Source of the DNA: Lagopus muta
Lineage: Eukaryota > Chordata > Aves > Galliformes > Phasianidae
Direction of reading: 5' to 3'
NCBI RefSeq assembly: GCF_023343835.1
Contig: NC_064443.1
Span: 19,665,501-19,729,500, forward strand
Length of the DNA stretch: 64,000 nt
The notes under the pieces: model-generated
Databases searched by the model: none
What the model was told of the DNA's origin: nothing
What the model saw: the letters and a program-made list of their open reading frames with translations, nothing else
Part shown: one piece after another, positions 13,801 through 24,525 of the stretch
How the letters are laid out: each line of letters opens with the position of its first letter
Position numbering within the stretch: the first letter of the stretch is position 1
Program-made: the position numbers and the translations under genes

Positions 13801-16800
13801 TAGAGGATACAGCCTGAAACAGAGATTAATTATAGAAAATAGTCTGGCTTCTGAAGACCTTGGGTCCCAAAACTTAGTTGAAAACATTCAACTCACCATA
13901 GAAAAATTAAAACAAAACAAAACCCACTTGGTAACAGATTGTGCAACATTATAAAATGAATTTTCAAGGACTGTTGACACAATTTGTCAAAAAAAAATTG
14001 TATTAAAAAAAGATACTGCTCACTGTAAAATACTCTCTTATTCTAATAGTAGGAATAGGAACCAGGCACCAGCTCGTATTTATTCATTTTACTTTTTTTA
14101 GAGGGGGCTAGGAAAAAAATCTCAAATTTCACTGGAAATGGATTATTGCTTATATAATTTGTTTTTCAGAGTTCCCATTGATACTACAAGGCCCACAAAT
14201 GTAACAGAGGCTGTAAGCCAGCAGAGTGCCTTTGCAGCCACGAAGGCCAATTGTATCCTAAGATGCATTAAAGAGTCTGATCAACCAGGGTGAGGGAGGC
14301 GATCTTTCCCCTCTACCTTGCCCTGGCGAGGTCACATCTGGAGTACTGTCTCCACTTCTGGGCTCCTTAGTTCAAGGCAGTTAGAGACTGGCTGGTGAAA
14401 GTACAGTGGAGGTTACAAAGATTATGAAGGGCCTGGAACATCTCCCTTATGAGGAAAGGCTGAGAGACTTGGGATGTGTTCAGCTTGGAGTAGAGAAGGC
14501 TGAGAAAGGACCTTATCAATGTTTATAAGTACCTAAAGTGTGGTGAGGTCAAGTGGACGGGGCCAGGCTCTTTTTAGTGCATAGCAAGGGGCACTGGACA
14601 CCAGTTGAAACGCAGGAGGTTCCATATGAACAGGAGAATGACAGAGCATTGGAACAAGCTGCCCAGAGAGATAAAGGAGTCTCTTTCTCTGGAGATATTC
14701 AAAACTCACCTGGATACTTTCTTTTGCAGCTTGCTCTTAGGAACCTTCCTTAGCAGGAAGGTTGGACTTATAATGAAATAAATGCTGTCTTTGCATTGCA
14801 AAAGGATGTAATGACTGCAAAACGGTTCAAAGAGGCACCATGGAGCTCAGATACATTTCTACTTGCAGAAATGAAGACCTTGAATTTCTGAGTAATGTAA
14901 CAAGATGTACCAGTACAAACTGGTTCTGTAGTATGAATGATAGTCAGAGGGAAAGGTTAACTATAAGAGGTTATTGCAGCATACCACGAGAGGTAAAAGC
15001 CAAACAAGAAAGGGAGGACAATACAGAGGAGTAACCCAAGCAGCAAAGTAAATAGGAACCAGATATCCGCTGAGGGAATTAGAAGCATCAGATTAGAAGC
15101 ATCAATTCTGGAGTCCTCAACCAACAAGGAAACAGGGGAGGGAATTTGCACTGGGAAGTAGGAAATATAGACTGCCCCCTCTCTCTACTTGCATCCTTTT
15201 ATCCTTGCAGTCACCTGCTATTGCAAAAGTGTGAAATAATTTGCGATTCAAAGCAAATTCTGCCTGAGTCTGGAATACTGAACACAAGCATTTCTCACAG
15301 ACTAGAAGGTCTGCAGAGGCCTTTTCTAGCCCCTATAATTCTGTGATTCTGTGACGGCTTCTGCACTGAAGAACATTAATCCCAATACTGTGACACTGCA
15401 CTGTGAGCCTATGTTTGCCCAGGTAAGCTCTATCATTGCAGATCTGTAAATCTTTACTAGGTCTGAAATCTTGGCACCCCTCACAAGCACCAGCTTAATT
15501 ATTTGTGTATGCTTTCTCATAACTGGAATTTCAATGAGAGGCAATGAATACAATCGAATGCATGAGAAACACGAAGACAGCATGATTTAGGACTGACTAC
15601 CGTAGCCTACAATTGTTATCATCTAATCCATGTTACAAAATTATCACAATTCCTGATGTCTTACAGGAATTCTACATTTAAAGCACCGAAAAGTCAAAAA
15701 CTGAAACTAACAAGAAAAAATCTGTGATTAATCTTGTTTACCATATTTACCTGAATTCTGCCTGGCACAATGTTGTCTGCGGTGGTAAAGATAAGTTGTT
15801 TGGCATTAGATGTCTCAGGTGCTGCCAAAATCACCTTTCCCGCACCAGTTCCATCTGGACTGGCTAAAATAAACTGTTGCTTTGGAGACACAGATGAGTC
15901 GACTGCTGTCACTATCTGGATTTTTTGACCTGTCTGCTGATCAGTCACAATCTATAAAACACATTGAAGAATGGCATGTTTCTGAGTCACAATTATAAAA
16001 TACTGTTTCATAAATGCCCTTGCTACTAATTACTTTGCTATCTGTTAGATTGGTGCAAAGTTATAACTGCAAAATAATATAAACAAAACAAGTTGTTTAG
16101 AATATTTCTGTATCTTCATACCTACCATACAGAAGAGAAATATTAGATAAATTCGCGAAAAGTGGGAGTTCATCTGGTGAACTGGTGGAGGTTGTATGCC
16201 CAGGACCATTTCAAATGCCTCTCCTGCACCACCTCTGGCAAAAGTACACGAGTATTGCACTGACACAAAACAAGGCCAAGGACAGCTAAAGAAGTACTGC
16301 AGCACTTTAGTAACGCTAATATTTAGTTTTCATATCATTTGGCACTGCATACATTTAGAATTCTGATATATTAATGCTATCTTTATATTACCCATGCATA
16401 ACAACAATCCATCAGGTAGTAATACAAGTGCTAACTTCAGCCTTCGCAGGCAAGTCTGCCACTGGTTCTTTCTAAATGTGACAGGGAGAGGGAGGGAGGG
16501 ATAGAGGAAGGAAAGGAGAAAAGTCTTTAGTGATGATCTTAAACGTTCTGACTGTCTGTTGACAGTGTGCGCATTTGGTATGGTTAGAGCTCATGCAACT
16601 TGTATATGTAGGCTGTTTAATCCCTGAAAATATTCTTCACTCCAGTACACCAATACAATTACTATATACAGTCAACTAGCCATCATTAATCGCATCCTTT
16701 GAGAGAAAGAGTTCTGGTCTGCGATAGAAATGATCTATTCTTACAGATTTTGAAGAAACCTTCAATAGATTTTAATGCTGTTTTGTATAAAATGGGAGCA

Positions 16801-19800
16801 GGACAAGGGAAAACAATGAAGACGTAACTGCTTACTACTAAGCCAATAGATTTTTACCTGAATGCGCTGTGGTGAGCCTACAGAGGAATCTGTGGAAATA
16901 ATCTGGATACGCTGGGAAGGGCTGGTCATCACTGGAGAATCAGATAGTGAATTCTGAATAGTTTGTACCTGTAAAATAACACACAGAATTCTGATTTATA
17001 CACTTTAAAATACAGATGCTTACTAAACGTCAGATGGCTTTAGCATTCAACCTACATTTAATGGAAAGGTTACAACCATTAAACCAACTCAGATATCAGG
17101 GGGATAGAACGAACCTGATAAATGAAAAAAAAAAAAAAAAAAAAAAAAAACCCACCAAAACCACAAGACCAAATCAAGGCATATTCAAAGTTACAAAACA
17201 ATTGCAATTTTTCACAACCAAAGAAAGCACAGTTAAATTGCACGAGTCTTCGGTTTACTGAAATGCAGAAATGCACTTTTCTCAACTTACAATTTTATAT
17301 TCATCCTCTTTTTCCTTTGTGTATTTTGTTTTTACAATGTGTCATGTTAAATATTTCATTATGTTAAAAATTTAAAATAAAAATGTCCTCAATCCCGGGT
17401 TCATAGATGGGACAAGAGATACACAGAATTTGTTTGAAGAGTACACAGACCTTCTACCCAAACAAACATACACTTCATTTTGATTTCCGATCTTATCCAT
17501 GAAGTTTTCTGAAAACTTCACAGAAAGTAAAGTTCACCTTTAAAGTTACCTTTACAGCCTAACTGAACAAAATGGTAATTTCACTCTCCAAGTAAAAGTA
17601 AGAAAAATCTTAACAGGGCAAATATTTTTAGAGGTAAAAGGTTAAATTTATTACAGCTAGTAATCTGGATATCTCTTTTTGTGTGCTGCTTGCCTCCCTC
17701 CCATCTTCTTTTTCCAAGTTGTTCTGTCTTTCTATTTCATGGCACTGCAAGCTTTTTTCTTGAATGCATACTTCTACAGATATCAGCATACTCAGCACGT
17801 ATTCACGTGCATGCAGGTAACTTCTGTTATTTTAGTGAGGAGTTCACTAGCGTGATGACTGGCTCTGCTTTCCCAGTGCATTTCCCAAGTCAGTAATCTA
17901 CGACTTGAATTGATAGCTTAACACTTGTGAGAAAATTCAAACAAAAGATGATTTTGTTCCAAAGCCATATACTGCACGTGCTCACAAATGTTTTCAGACA
18001 GGATCAAAAATATTTGAATAACAGTATACATGACATTTTGTTGCAACAGGTTACAGAAAGTAACACCATTCTAAGCAGTAGATAAATATTCACTGTAATA
18101 ACACTGCACCTCACTCCAGAGGTGACACTACTGTCCGGAGGCAACAGCATGACATGAATACTTTTTAGTCACATTCTTTTTGAAAGTTATTATATAAAAT
18201 GATAGAAAAAAACAACACTTTGGAAGACTGCTGACAGCAAACATTACACGTGCAGCATGTCTGAAAACAAAGTGTTATGAATTGTTATGACATGGTACAC
18301 ACTTCTATAGGTATTCCATCCTAGTGGGAATAAAATACTGCAGTGATGTATCATAAAAAAAGAACAGAATATTGCAGTCTGGTTTCTTCTACACCCAGAT
18401 TAAGCCATAACTACTTATTGAAAACCAGGCAAATAGGCCAGAACTATTGGAAGAATGTTTTTTAATCTCAACAAACTATATGCCTAAATTATTACATCTG
18501 CTTAATGCTAAATAAACCTTATTTTCAGTTTAACAGATTTTACATATTGATAGTTTCAGAATTTTAAGTATTTTCATATTGTAAACTTCATAATTTACAA
18601 TAACTGTAATTAAGAATTGTAAACAATTTGTGTTTTCATAAATGCCCCACAAACACAAGTTTACAGTTTCACAATATCTACAGGGCTGCATTGAACACAG
18701 AGAATCACTCAGGTTGGAAAAGACCTCCAAGACCATCCATCTAGCCCAACCATCTACCTACCACCACCATTTCCCCACTAAACCACATTTCTTAGTCCCA
18801 CCACTACACGTTTATTGAATACCTGCAGGGACGGTGACTCAAATACTTCCCTGGGCAGCCCATTCCAGTGCCTGACCACTCCATCGGAGAAGAAATTCTT
18901 TCTCTAATCCAACGTGAACCCGCCCTGGTGCAACTTGAGGCCATTTCCTATAATACCGTTGCTAGTTACATGGGAGCAGAGGCCAACCAACACCTCACCA
19001 CAGCCTCTTTTCAGGTGGCTGTAGACAGCGATATGACTGGTTATAGCATTCTACATCGGAATTAGAGTACCAAAATAGCCCAATATCTGCAGAGACAGGT
19101 GACCAAACCTAGGAAACTCAAGTTGTTTTTATTACATCTTATTTCAAATAACTTCTGAATGATTTACTCATCTGAACTTGTATAGGTGAACAACAGGTTA
19201 GTGTCGATTTAATTACCTCCTGTTTAATATACAAAAAACTTAATTTGTGAAGGAAAGAAAAAACAGTTTGGATAGAAAGGAAAATTTACTGCACGGTCTC
19301 CTTGGGAGAAAAAAATAAGTCTTAAAATACACAGCACTTTTCATGAAGCCATACTGTTTTACTCTCCTATTGCCCATATCCTACGTAGTCCCATATATTG
19401 TAGAAGTAAAATCTAAAGCTGTATTTAAAACAAAGGGCACAGAAGTTGAATGACAAATGAGGCAAACAAACAGGTAGACACACGTGTAGTATACTCTCAT
19501 TATTAGATGATATTAGATTATCCAGCAGTAGAGAGAAATACCTAGGCAAGAAAACAAGAAACAGAAAAACACCTATCAAGAGACTCCCAGTGGACACAAA
19601 TGAACATCAGCTTCCTTGTTTAAATTCAATGGCTACTGAAAATATCATGTTTATTTTCCAGACTGCCATTGGTTGACAGCAAAGTAAGAACCAGGATAGA
19701 AAGTCAAATCAAAAAAATGGAACAGTTTACAAGAGAGGAAAGAAAAAACAAAACAACTTTCTGTAATATTATGTCAGCTGAATTTCTACCTTGAATGTTT

Positions 19801-22800
19801 TCATACACCTACAATGAATAAGAACAGATATAATTCTGATGATTTATTATTATACTCATCAACTGTAACAAGTTTGACTTCTTAAGTAGAAAATGAAGAA
19901 AGAAACAGCAGTCCAAGCATATGCACCATTCTCTATACTTTTAGAGATTTACCAGGCTGACTTCAGACAGCTTACATAAATGCTATAGAAAAAAATTGGG
20001 ATTCTAATTGAAGATAGCACAAATCGGATGAAAATATTCTGAAAGCAAATTTCTTGTAAATACTCATTTCAGGAAGATCACAGTTGAGCATGACGTTAGG
20101 CTCATTTTCAGGATTACATTTACTATATTCCTACATTAGCATACTGTTCAAAACAAACATCACACCATGAAAAACCTGTATAATGCTTAAACAATCACTA
20201 CGGAAGCTGTACATACAAAGACCTACTTAAAGTCAGTGACGGTACATTTTTGTAATTCTGAATTATATTTAAAAAAATTAAATGCACCCCAATTTCTTTA
20301 AGACAGGAAGCTTTCCAGAGAAGATGAAAGAAATAAATCAGCCTTATATCACAAAACTTCAGTGAATCACATTTTACACAGACTTACTTCACAGTCCTTC
20401 AAACAAACAAACAAACCCCCGAACACACTAATATCCTGACTTAGAGATAGTTAGAAAATTATGAATGTCATGTAAAAAAATAAAAAAAATAAAAAAATCA
20501 TCTCAAGACCTCCTAATTCCCCTACAGAAGACAGATCAAATACACCTACTTTAAGAAATGGGAAAAATAATATGTTCTAATGTATGTAACATTGTTTGCT
20601 TTTTGGAGCTCCCTAGCTGCATGCTGTACTGACTCCAGTACTTACAGAGTCAAATCCTTCCTGCAGTCTTATTTACATTTTTCCTCAGCAAGTCTCTGAG
20701 GCCAAATCAATCTGAAAAAAAAATGTTGAACTCACTTCTAGTCAGATCAAAGATATTTGCATCCAGTGTCCATTCATAAGGATACCAATCATTGAAAGCA
20801 ACCAGAATTGTTATAAAACAGATTCTCTGTGACCCTTCTCCTCTGAAGGTCAAGTGCACTATCACTGCCTGTAACCAAGGAAGCAGAATCGATGTGTTCC
20901 TGCTGTTTTGCCAGCTGCTGAAGGAGTCTAATGGTAAAATTAATTTCATCTTTAGAAGATATTCCCATGTTGTCAAGCTTACCCATCCCACTATCTCTGT
21001 TCTTAAGCCCCTTACCACGCTTTCTGTGAACTATGAAACAGCAAAGTGAAATCTGAGACAAGTGTTTGCTTGTAGCTTGAAGTATTTTCAAATCAATTAA
21101 TTGAGAAAGAAAGTCCACCATATCTCTTGTGAAGAGTCTTTGGCCTTAATGTTCATTAACTTAATGTATTTAAAAGAATATACTCCTCTCTCAACTTGTC
21201 CAGGCCTTGCAAATAACACAAATCACTATTCTTACAGATAAGAATTTATGTAGCAAGTTTGTAACTCCCAGGTGATTCACTTGCCTAAGTTCCATGATAA
21301 AATATTTGTATGAAGCAGCAATGAAGGCTGATAAAAAAACAAAAAAAAAAATTTAGGGAAATTTTTAAGTTACGTTACTTGAACTTTTGGAAAAGCGACC
21401 ATGAAACTTGACTAGTTTTATGAAAATAAACCTGAGTACAGTGAACTACTATTAGAAAGCCTTATGCAACAAATGCGTGATGGGTTTATTTAAGTAGCTA
21501 TGGTATTTTACTTCAATTTCAAGGACCCTCAGCCTTACCACTAAAATGTGCTCACTACTGACTGAAATCAAGCTCTTGATACAAAGCTCTATTTGAAAGC
21601 AGTAGCCACGAATAATTACTGTAACTACCGGACTGCATTTACAGCACAAGTACAGTATAACAATTAGTTGACCTGATATTTATTTATAGTGAAGAAACTA
21701 TTATTACTTAACAACCTTTTGACACCAGTCTTTAATTGGTCTCTCAAGAAAGGGACTTATGATACTTAATTCACATTCGTCCTACATGGAACAAGAACTG
21801 AATCTGAAGTATAATAACGGGGAATATAAACACTGGGAATTCTTCGTGACTTAAAGGTTCTTCATGGACACTTTAGATCCAATTTTGAAGAGAGGTAATA
21901 GCCCTTATTACTCCTCATAATGACAGCTCTGTTTAAAAACTGTATGTTAAAAACTAAGGCACTGTGCATAAAATACATATGCATAACAAAATACATTTTA
22001 ATGATACACAAATTAATTTGATGTGGAGACTGAACTTGGGCTATTGATACATTGCATGGCAATGGCACTACATAAATACTTAAGAAAAGCAGCATTACTT
22101 CCGCATTAAGGCTAAAGCATTTGGGCTTTTCAAAACTAACTGAGAACGAGGAAGAATTCCTAAAATTCCCTCTGAATCCCCAAGCTGCTCTCTACTCTGC
22201 AATCTTTCGCACACTCAACTGCATACACCAGAAATGGAACTCTCTCACACAATCTCTTCAGAAACAATCAGCTGGAAAAACACAAGAAGCAACACTGCTA
22301 TAGAGAAACCAAAAGCAGTGGAAATACCTGAAACCATTAAAAGGACAATTTTATGAAGCCCTTAAAAACACAGTCAGTACAAAAATACAAACAATGGGGA
22401 CTTCTCAATAACTCCTGTGATGTAGCCACAGCATAATGGAAAGCAAATATGACTAACTGTTGCTCAAGAAGGAAAAACAACATATAGCCTACTTGCACAG
22501 CAATCTGATTTGGCACTTGGCATTGTAGTTCTCAATACAGCCACGCACAATGTACAACTATACTGAAAAACTGCTGCAGATATAGCTGAACATATATTAA
22601 ATTATCCTGTTTGCAATTTGCTTCTGAACATTCAAAACTTAAAATTCTGTACATGACAACTCTTTTCCTTTCATTTAATTTTATAATATTCCCAAAAAGT
22701 CTCTTATTTAAGGCTTATGCCAAGCTTTATGCTGAATTTTCCACTGTAATCGGTGAGCACGGATATAGTACACTTCAAGAAAACCAGTAATGTATTTTGT

Positions 22801-24501
22801 TGTATTATAAACTGTATCAGGCTAAAGATATCCAGTCATTCATACAAAAAAATTTCAAAATTTATAGGCAACATCACTTAACTCTTAGTGAGACAATGCT
22901 GCTTGCAACTACTTTTCCATGAAAAAAGTTTTCATGGGGTTATGCACCAAGCAGGTGTATAATTTAAGTAGGAGTTGAACACTGTAAAGAGATGAAGCCC
23001 TCTATTTACCCACCGGCTAGGAAGAAATCACAGAGCTTCATAAATTCTTGGGATGAAGCGATCTCTCCAGTGGCAAGATACAACCATCACACTATGTTAC
23101 CACGGTGCATTTCCTGCACGAGGAATTACAAATGTCACATATTTTATGTGTCTAAGATGTGATTAAAGATCTCAATTTCTACCAAAACAGTTTAAAGTTT
23201 GCAGTATTTCCATTACAGGTTTTTATTCCCAATTGTTTTGGAAAAGTTTTTGTTTAAAAAAAAAAGAAGTGCTTGCCAAACTGATATCTGATATAGCAAA
23301 TCTGAGTGACAACCACTTGTCAGTTTTCACTAAGGAATTACAGGGGTTTCTTTTTAAACTATGCCTTAGGTGTTATTTCCAGAATACTTGATAGACCATT
23401 TTCCACACTGTAGTATAATAATTGTTACTATGGACTTTAAGAGAACCAAAATTGTTAAGAAAAATAACAGTGCAAAGGATTTCCAAAGGATTTCTGAAAA
23501 CATGATGTAGATTTACCTAATGTCACTTATTCTTGAATTGATCATACTTTTTAATATCAAGGTATAATCTTAGTTCAACAGGTTAAAAAAAACAACAACA
23601 ACAAAAACAACCAACAAAACCAATGTCTGAAAAGTGATCTTGTCTACAGAAGTCTCTGAGCATATTTGCCCCTCATTATTTATGAAATCTCAATTACAAA
23701 AATCACACAGTTAAACAACTTTGAAGGATATTAAACTAAATAATTTTAAACAAAACCAAGTTTTTTGTCTTCTTTTAAAACTAAGTTAACAAACTTAAAG
23801 AGACAAATTACTTCCTTTCTATGGACATGAATACATGCAGTTTGAATGCTTACGAGTTGATTTAGACATTCTACCTGTTGAATATCCAAGCTTCAGTGAA
23901 TTTAAAAGCATCACTTAATAGCAAGCACAAAAATCTACTCAAAGTGTCATCTCATATATAGAGATATGAAATGTCTATATTTATCTCCATATTTATGAAA
24001 TATAAAGCTTGATTTAAATCAACCATCCTACTGCAAATTCAATACAGTACATAAGTAAAACAGGTAAATTCAACAGGTAAAGTCAAACACTTGAGATTCA
24101 GATGATATCTCAAGAGAAGAGCTGAAACCTTTCATGATGAAATAAATTATTCATCAAATCACAATATTTTTTTAATATTACTCTTCTAATCTACCCACAA
24201 TACAGATAAGCATCTCTGTAGTTAACAGTGAACTTCCCACTTGCATTCCTGATGGGGTGGTCACTAGAATGAAGCAGAGCATTTATCATCAGCTGCACTG
24301 GTTTGTACGACCCCAGACATAAAGCGGTACTGTTCTACGAGGATCTGCTCTGTTTATTACAAATTGGAAACAGCAAAGACAATCTTAAGTCATTTTCCTC
24401 TCAGAAGCTCATTCGCCAATCATTGTGCTATCTTCACTCACCTCAGCCACCTGCTGAGTCTCCATTACCTGCTGAGCCAGCACCTCCATATTGGTTGCCA
24501 T
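1771..24501 (-). CDS. NR2C2: NR2C2 (TR4 orphan nuclear receptor), gene-level entry, 3' end truncated by window
   Basis: This is the coding span of an orphan nuclear receptor of the NR2C family. It is a nuclear transcription factor that binds direct repeats of AGGTCA as a homodimer or with NR2C1. Exons on the minus strand encode, in order, a Q/I/V-rich N-terminal region (IQIVTAVD...), a two-zinc-finger DNA-binding domain with P-box CEGCKG, a hinge, and a ligand-binding domain through the helix that ends in DTYR. All exon pairs have GT-AG junctions and compatible phases. Counting from the internal ATG at 16929, the exons here give 538 full codons plus 2 nt. Adding the ~57-residue last exon known from mammals gives 596 aa, the mammalian length. 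NR2C2 rather than NR2C1 is indicated by [32 protein letters not shown] and [18 protein letters not shown]. The last coding exon, stop and 3'UTR lie below position 1. Between exons are ordinary introns with CR1 and LTR-like repeats. Confidence 0.96.
3383..3520 (-). CDS. NR2C2: NR2C2 exon, ligand-binding domain (helices 8-9 region)
   Basis: This 138-nt exon, acceptor CTTTTTGTAG, starts by completing an aspartate and reads [20 protein letters not shown], then [20 protein letters not shown] and VLFSP. The donor is AGCCCTG|GTAAGG, splitting the next aspartate codon. Confidence 0.96.
3725..3985 (-). repeat. LTR-like interspersed repeat, copy 1 (most diverged)
   Basis: Shares words with three other blocks in this window: GGCTGGCCCTTGTAAGAGCC, CCGCCCCTTCTGG, GAGCCAGCTACACCCTTTCA and CAGGTGCTCAATCAATCACC. 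On the minus strand, related copies read as a short promoter-like block with a TATTTAAG box before GGCTGG, as in a solitary LTR. The family name is not known to me. Confidence 0.6.
4176..4315 (-). CDS. NR2C2: NR2C2 exon, ligand-binding domain (middle)
   Basis: This 140-nt exon, acceptor GTTCATAG, encodes [20 protein letters not shown], then [20 protein letters not shown] and QNSIQE plus one base (CAGGAAG|GTACGT). It is near-identical to the TR4 segment in mammals, with QEC where I recall QDC. Confidence 0.96.
4815..4936 (-). CDS. NR2C2: NR2C2 exon, ligand-binding domain (helix 3 region)
   Basis: This 122-nt exon, acceptor ATTTTGCAG, encodes [20 protein letters not shown], then [20 protein letters not shown] plus two bases of glycine (ACTTGG|GTAAAT). 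The motif [13 protein letters not shown] is the conserved NR2-type LBD signature around helices 3-5. Confidence 0.96.
5778..5955 (-). CDS. NR2C2: NR2C2 exon, ligand-binding domain N-terminal part
   Basis: This 178-nt exon encodes [20 protein letters not shown], then [20 protein letters not shown] and [19 protein letters not shown]. The donor is AAG|GTACAT, phase 0. The segment [11 protein letters not shown] varies from mammalian TR4, whereas [18 protein letters not shown] is essentially unchanged. Confidence 0.95.
6991..7162 (+). mobile_element. diverged CR1 LINE fragment
   Basis: Contains GAGGCTGCCCACAGAAGTGG, then GATATTTAAGAGATGTA and TTGAAGGTCTTTTCTG with a tail resembling TATAATTCTA. 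Old, about 170 bp. Confidence 0.75.
7393..7526 (-). CDS. NR2C2: NR2C2 exon, hinge / LBD start
   Basis: This 134-nt exon encodes [20 protein letters not shown], then [20 protein letters not shown] and SEIS plus two bases of arginine (TTTCACG|GTATGC). Acceptor CTTTTTAG. The reading frame is open throughout and matches the serine/asparagine-rich stretch that precedes the NR2C ligand-binding domain. Confidence 0.94.
7983..8225 (-). repeat. LTR-like interspersed repeat, copy 2
   Basis: Plus-strand landmarks: GCTTACCCCTATCCTGGGCT, then CAGCTCTTAAATAGGTC, CACCTGTGCTCCTCTGGCTG and CAGGTGATCAATCAGAGG. On the minus strand this gives ACCTATTTAAGAGCTGGCTG, a TATA-like box placed as in an LTR. About 240 bp, in an NR2C2 intron. 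Confidence 0.65.
8236..8329 (-). CDS. NR2C2: NR2C2 exon, hinge / pre-LBD
   Basis: This 94-nt exon, acceptor TTTTCAACAG, encodes (R)[20 protein letters not shown] and then [11 protein letters not shown]. The donor is AAA|GTATGA, phase 0. Mammals, as I recall, have [11 protein letters not shown] at the same junction, so the two residues after the splice differ. Confidence 0.94.
9461..9677 (-). mobile_element. CR1 LINE fragment (reverse orientation)
   Basis: Starts CACAGAATCATAGAATCCTT, then GAGTTGGAAGGGACTCTTAA and, further on, TGGGCATCCACCACCTC. Complement of the CR1 3' end, about 215 bp. Confidence 0.92.
10121..10268 (-). CDS. NR2C2: NR2C2 exon, hinge region
   Basis: This 148-nt exon completes the split serine, then reads [20 protein letters not shown] and [20 protein letters not shown], ending at DKDGA plus two bases of an arginine codon (GCACG|GTGAGT). 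[15 protein letters not shown] follows the NR2C2 sequence I recall rather than NR2C1 (VQCERKPIEVS), which separates the two paralogs. Confidence 0.95.
12159..12338 (-). CDS. NR2C2: NR2C2 exon, DNA-binding domain core (P-box, both zinc fingers)
   Basis: This 180-nt exon encodes [20 protein letters not shown] and then the second finger (CRSNQDC, then CQFCRLKKC) and EMGMKME. The P-box is CEGCKG, so the protein recognises AGGTCA half-sites. The acceptor is TTTCCTAG and the donor is GGAAT|GTGAGT, which splits the serine codon of the following SVQSERK. Confidence 0.97.
13305..13407 (-). CDS. NR2C2: NR2C2 exon, start of DNA-binding domain (first zinc-finger cysteines)
   Basis: This 103-nt exon encodes [14 protein letters not shown]..., then [13 protein letters not shown]. 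It carries the first two zinc-coordinating cysteines (CVVC) of finger 1. It ends after one base of the glycine codon (GCATCAG|GTAAGG), the classic nuclear-receptor intron position next to GRHYG. Confidence 0.96.
14188..14770 (+). mobile_element. CR1 LINE fragment (longest in window)
   Basis: About 580 bp of CR1 3' sequence with AAGGCCAATTGTATCCTAAG, GGTCACATCTGGAGTACTGT, CTCCCTTATGAGGAAAGGCT and GCTGCCCAGAGAGATAAAGG in the expected order. It loses clear similarity after about 14770; a separate tail-like piece is at 15311-15353. Short open frames inside it are broken. Confidence 0.93.
15311..15353 (+). mobile_element. CR1 3' tail remnant
   Basis: CTTTTCTAGCCCCTATAATT followed by CTGTGATTCTGTGA is the terminal part of a CR1 element. 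Either the end of the 14188-14770 copy displaced by intervening sequence, or an independent, very short insertion. Confidence 0.65.
15751..15951 (-). CDS. NR2C2: NR2C2 exon, N-terminal Q/I/V-rich region
   Basis: This 201-nt, 67-codon exon is phase 0 at both ends. It runs from [18 protein letters not shown] to DNIVPGRIQ, and its donor is CAG|GTAAAT. It belongs to the activation-function-like N-terminal region shared by NR2C1 and NR2C2. It has only a few substitutions against the mammalian sequence I remember, for example [19 protein letters not shown]. Confidence 0.95.
16858..16968 (-). CDS. NR2C2: NR2C2 exon with canonical start codon
   Basis: The acceptor TTATTTTACAG and the donor CAG|GTAAAA bound a 111-nt exon. 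The canonical ATG is at 16929 (context CCAGTGATGA, with G at -3), giving [20 protein letters not shown] followed by QRIQ, 24 aa. The 39 nt before the ATG are open and in phase with the upstream alternative coding exon ([13 protein letters not shown]). The exon therefore serves as 5'UTR plus start, or as internal coding sequence, depending on the transcript. Confidence 0.93.
17125..17150 (+). repeat. poly(A) tract, A26
   Basis: Uninterrupted run of 26 A, about 160 bp upstream (minus strand) of the canonical start exon of NR2C2. It reads as poly(T) in the transcript. Confidence 0.95.
18695..19066 (-). mobile_element. CR1 LINE fragment (reverse orientation)
   Basis: Contains AGAATCACTCAGGTTGGAAA, then CCATCTAGCCCAACCATC, CTGGGCAGCCCATTCCAGTG and CCTCACCACAGCCTCTTTTC. 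About 370 bp, in the large 5' intron of NR2C2. Confidence 0.92.
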
Positions 24502-24525
24502 GGTGAAGCAAGATCATTAGAAAAC
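24442..24525 (-). CDS. NR2C2: NR2C2 alternative N-terminal coding exon
   Basis: The acceptor (TTTTTCAAACAG) precedes an exon with ATG at 24501 in good context (TTCACCATGG). It has an in-frame TGA 12 codons' worth or less upstream within the same exon, and ends at GAG|GTGAGT in phase 0. It encodes [20 protein letters not shown]. The next exon (16858-16968) opens in phase 0 with [13 protein letters not shown] and no stop before its own ATG, so this exon adds 33 aa to the canonical N-terminus. Skipping to 15751-15951 would also stay in frame and give [13 protein letters not shown]. That closely parallels the start of the paralog NR2C1 (MATIEEIAHQIIEQQ...E-IVTEQQTGQK, from memory). The homology argues for a real exon; use in transcripts is inferred. 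Confidence 0.8.

Larger units (their letters stand above)
16969..24441 (-). other. NR2C2 5' intron between the two alternative start exons
   Basis: 7.5 kb of AT-rich intron with one CR1 fragment (18695-19066) and an A26 tract. One unexplained 110-codon minus-strand frame at 20789-21121 has no recognisable family. Nothing else supportable. Confidence 0.7.
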
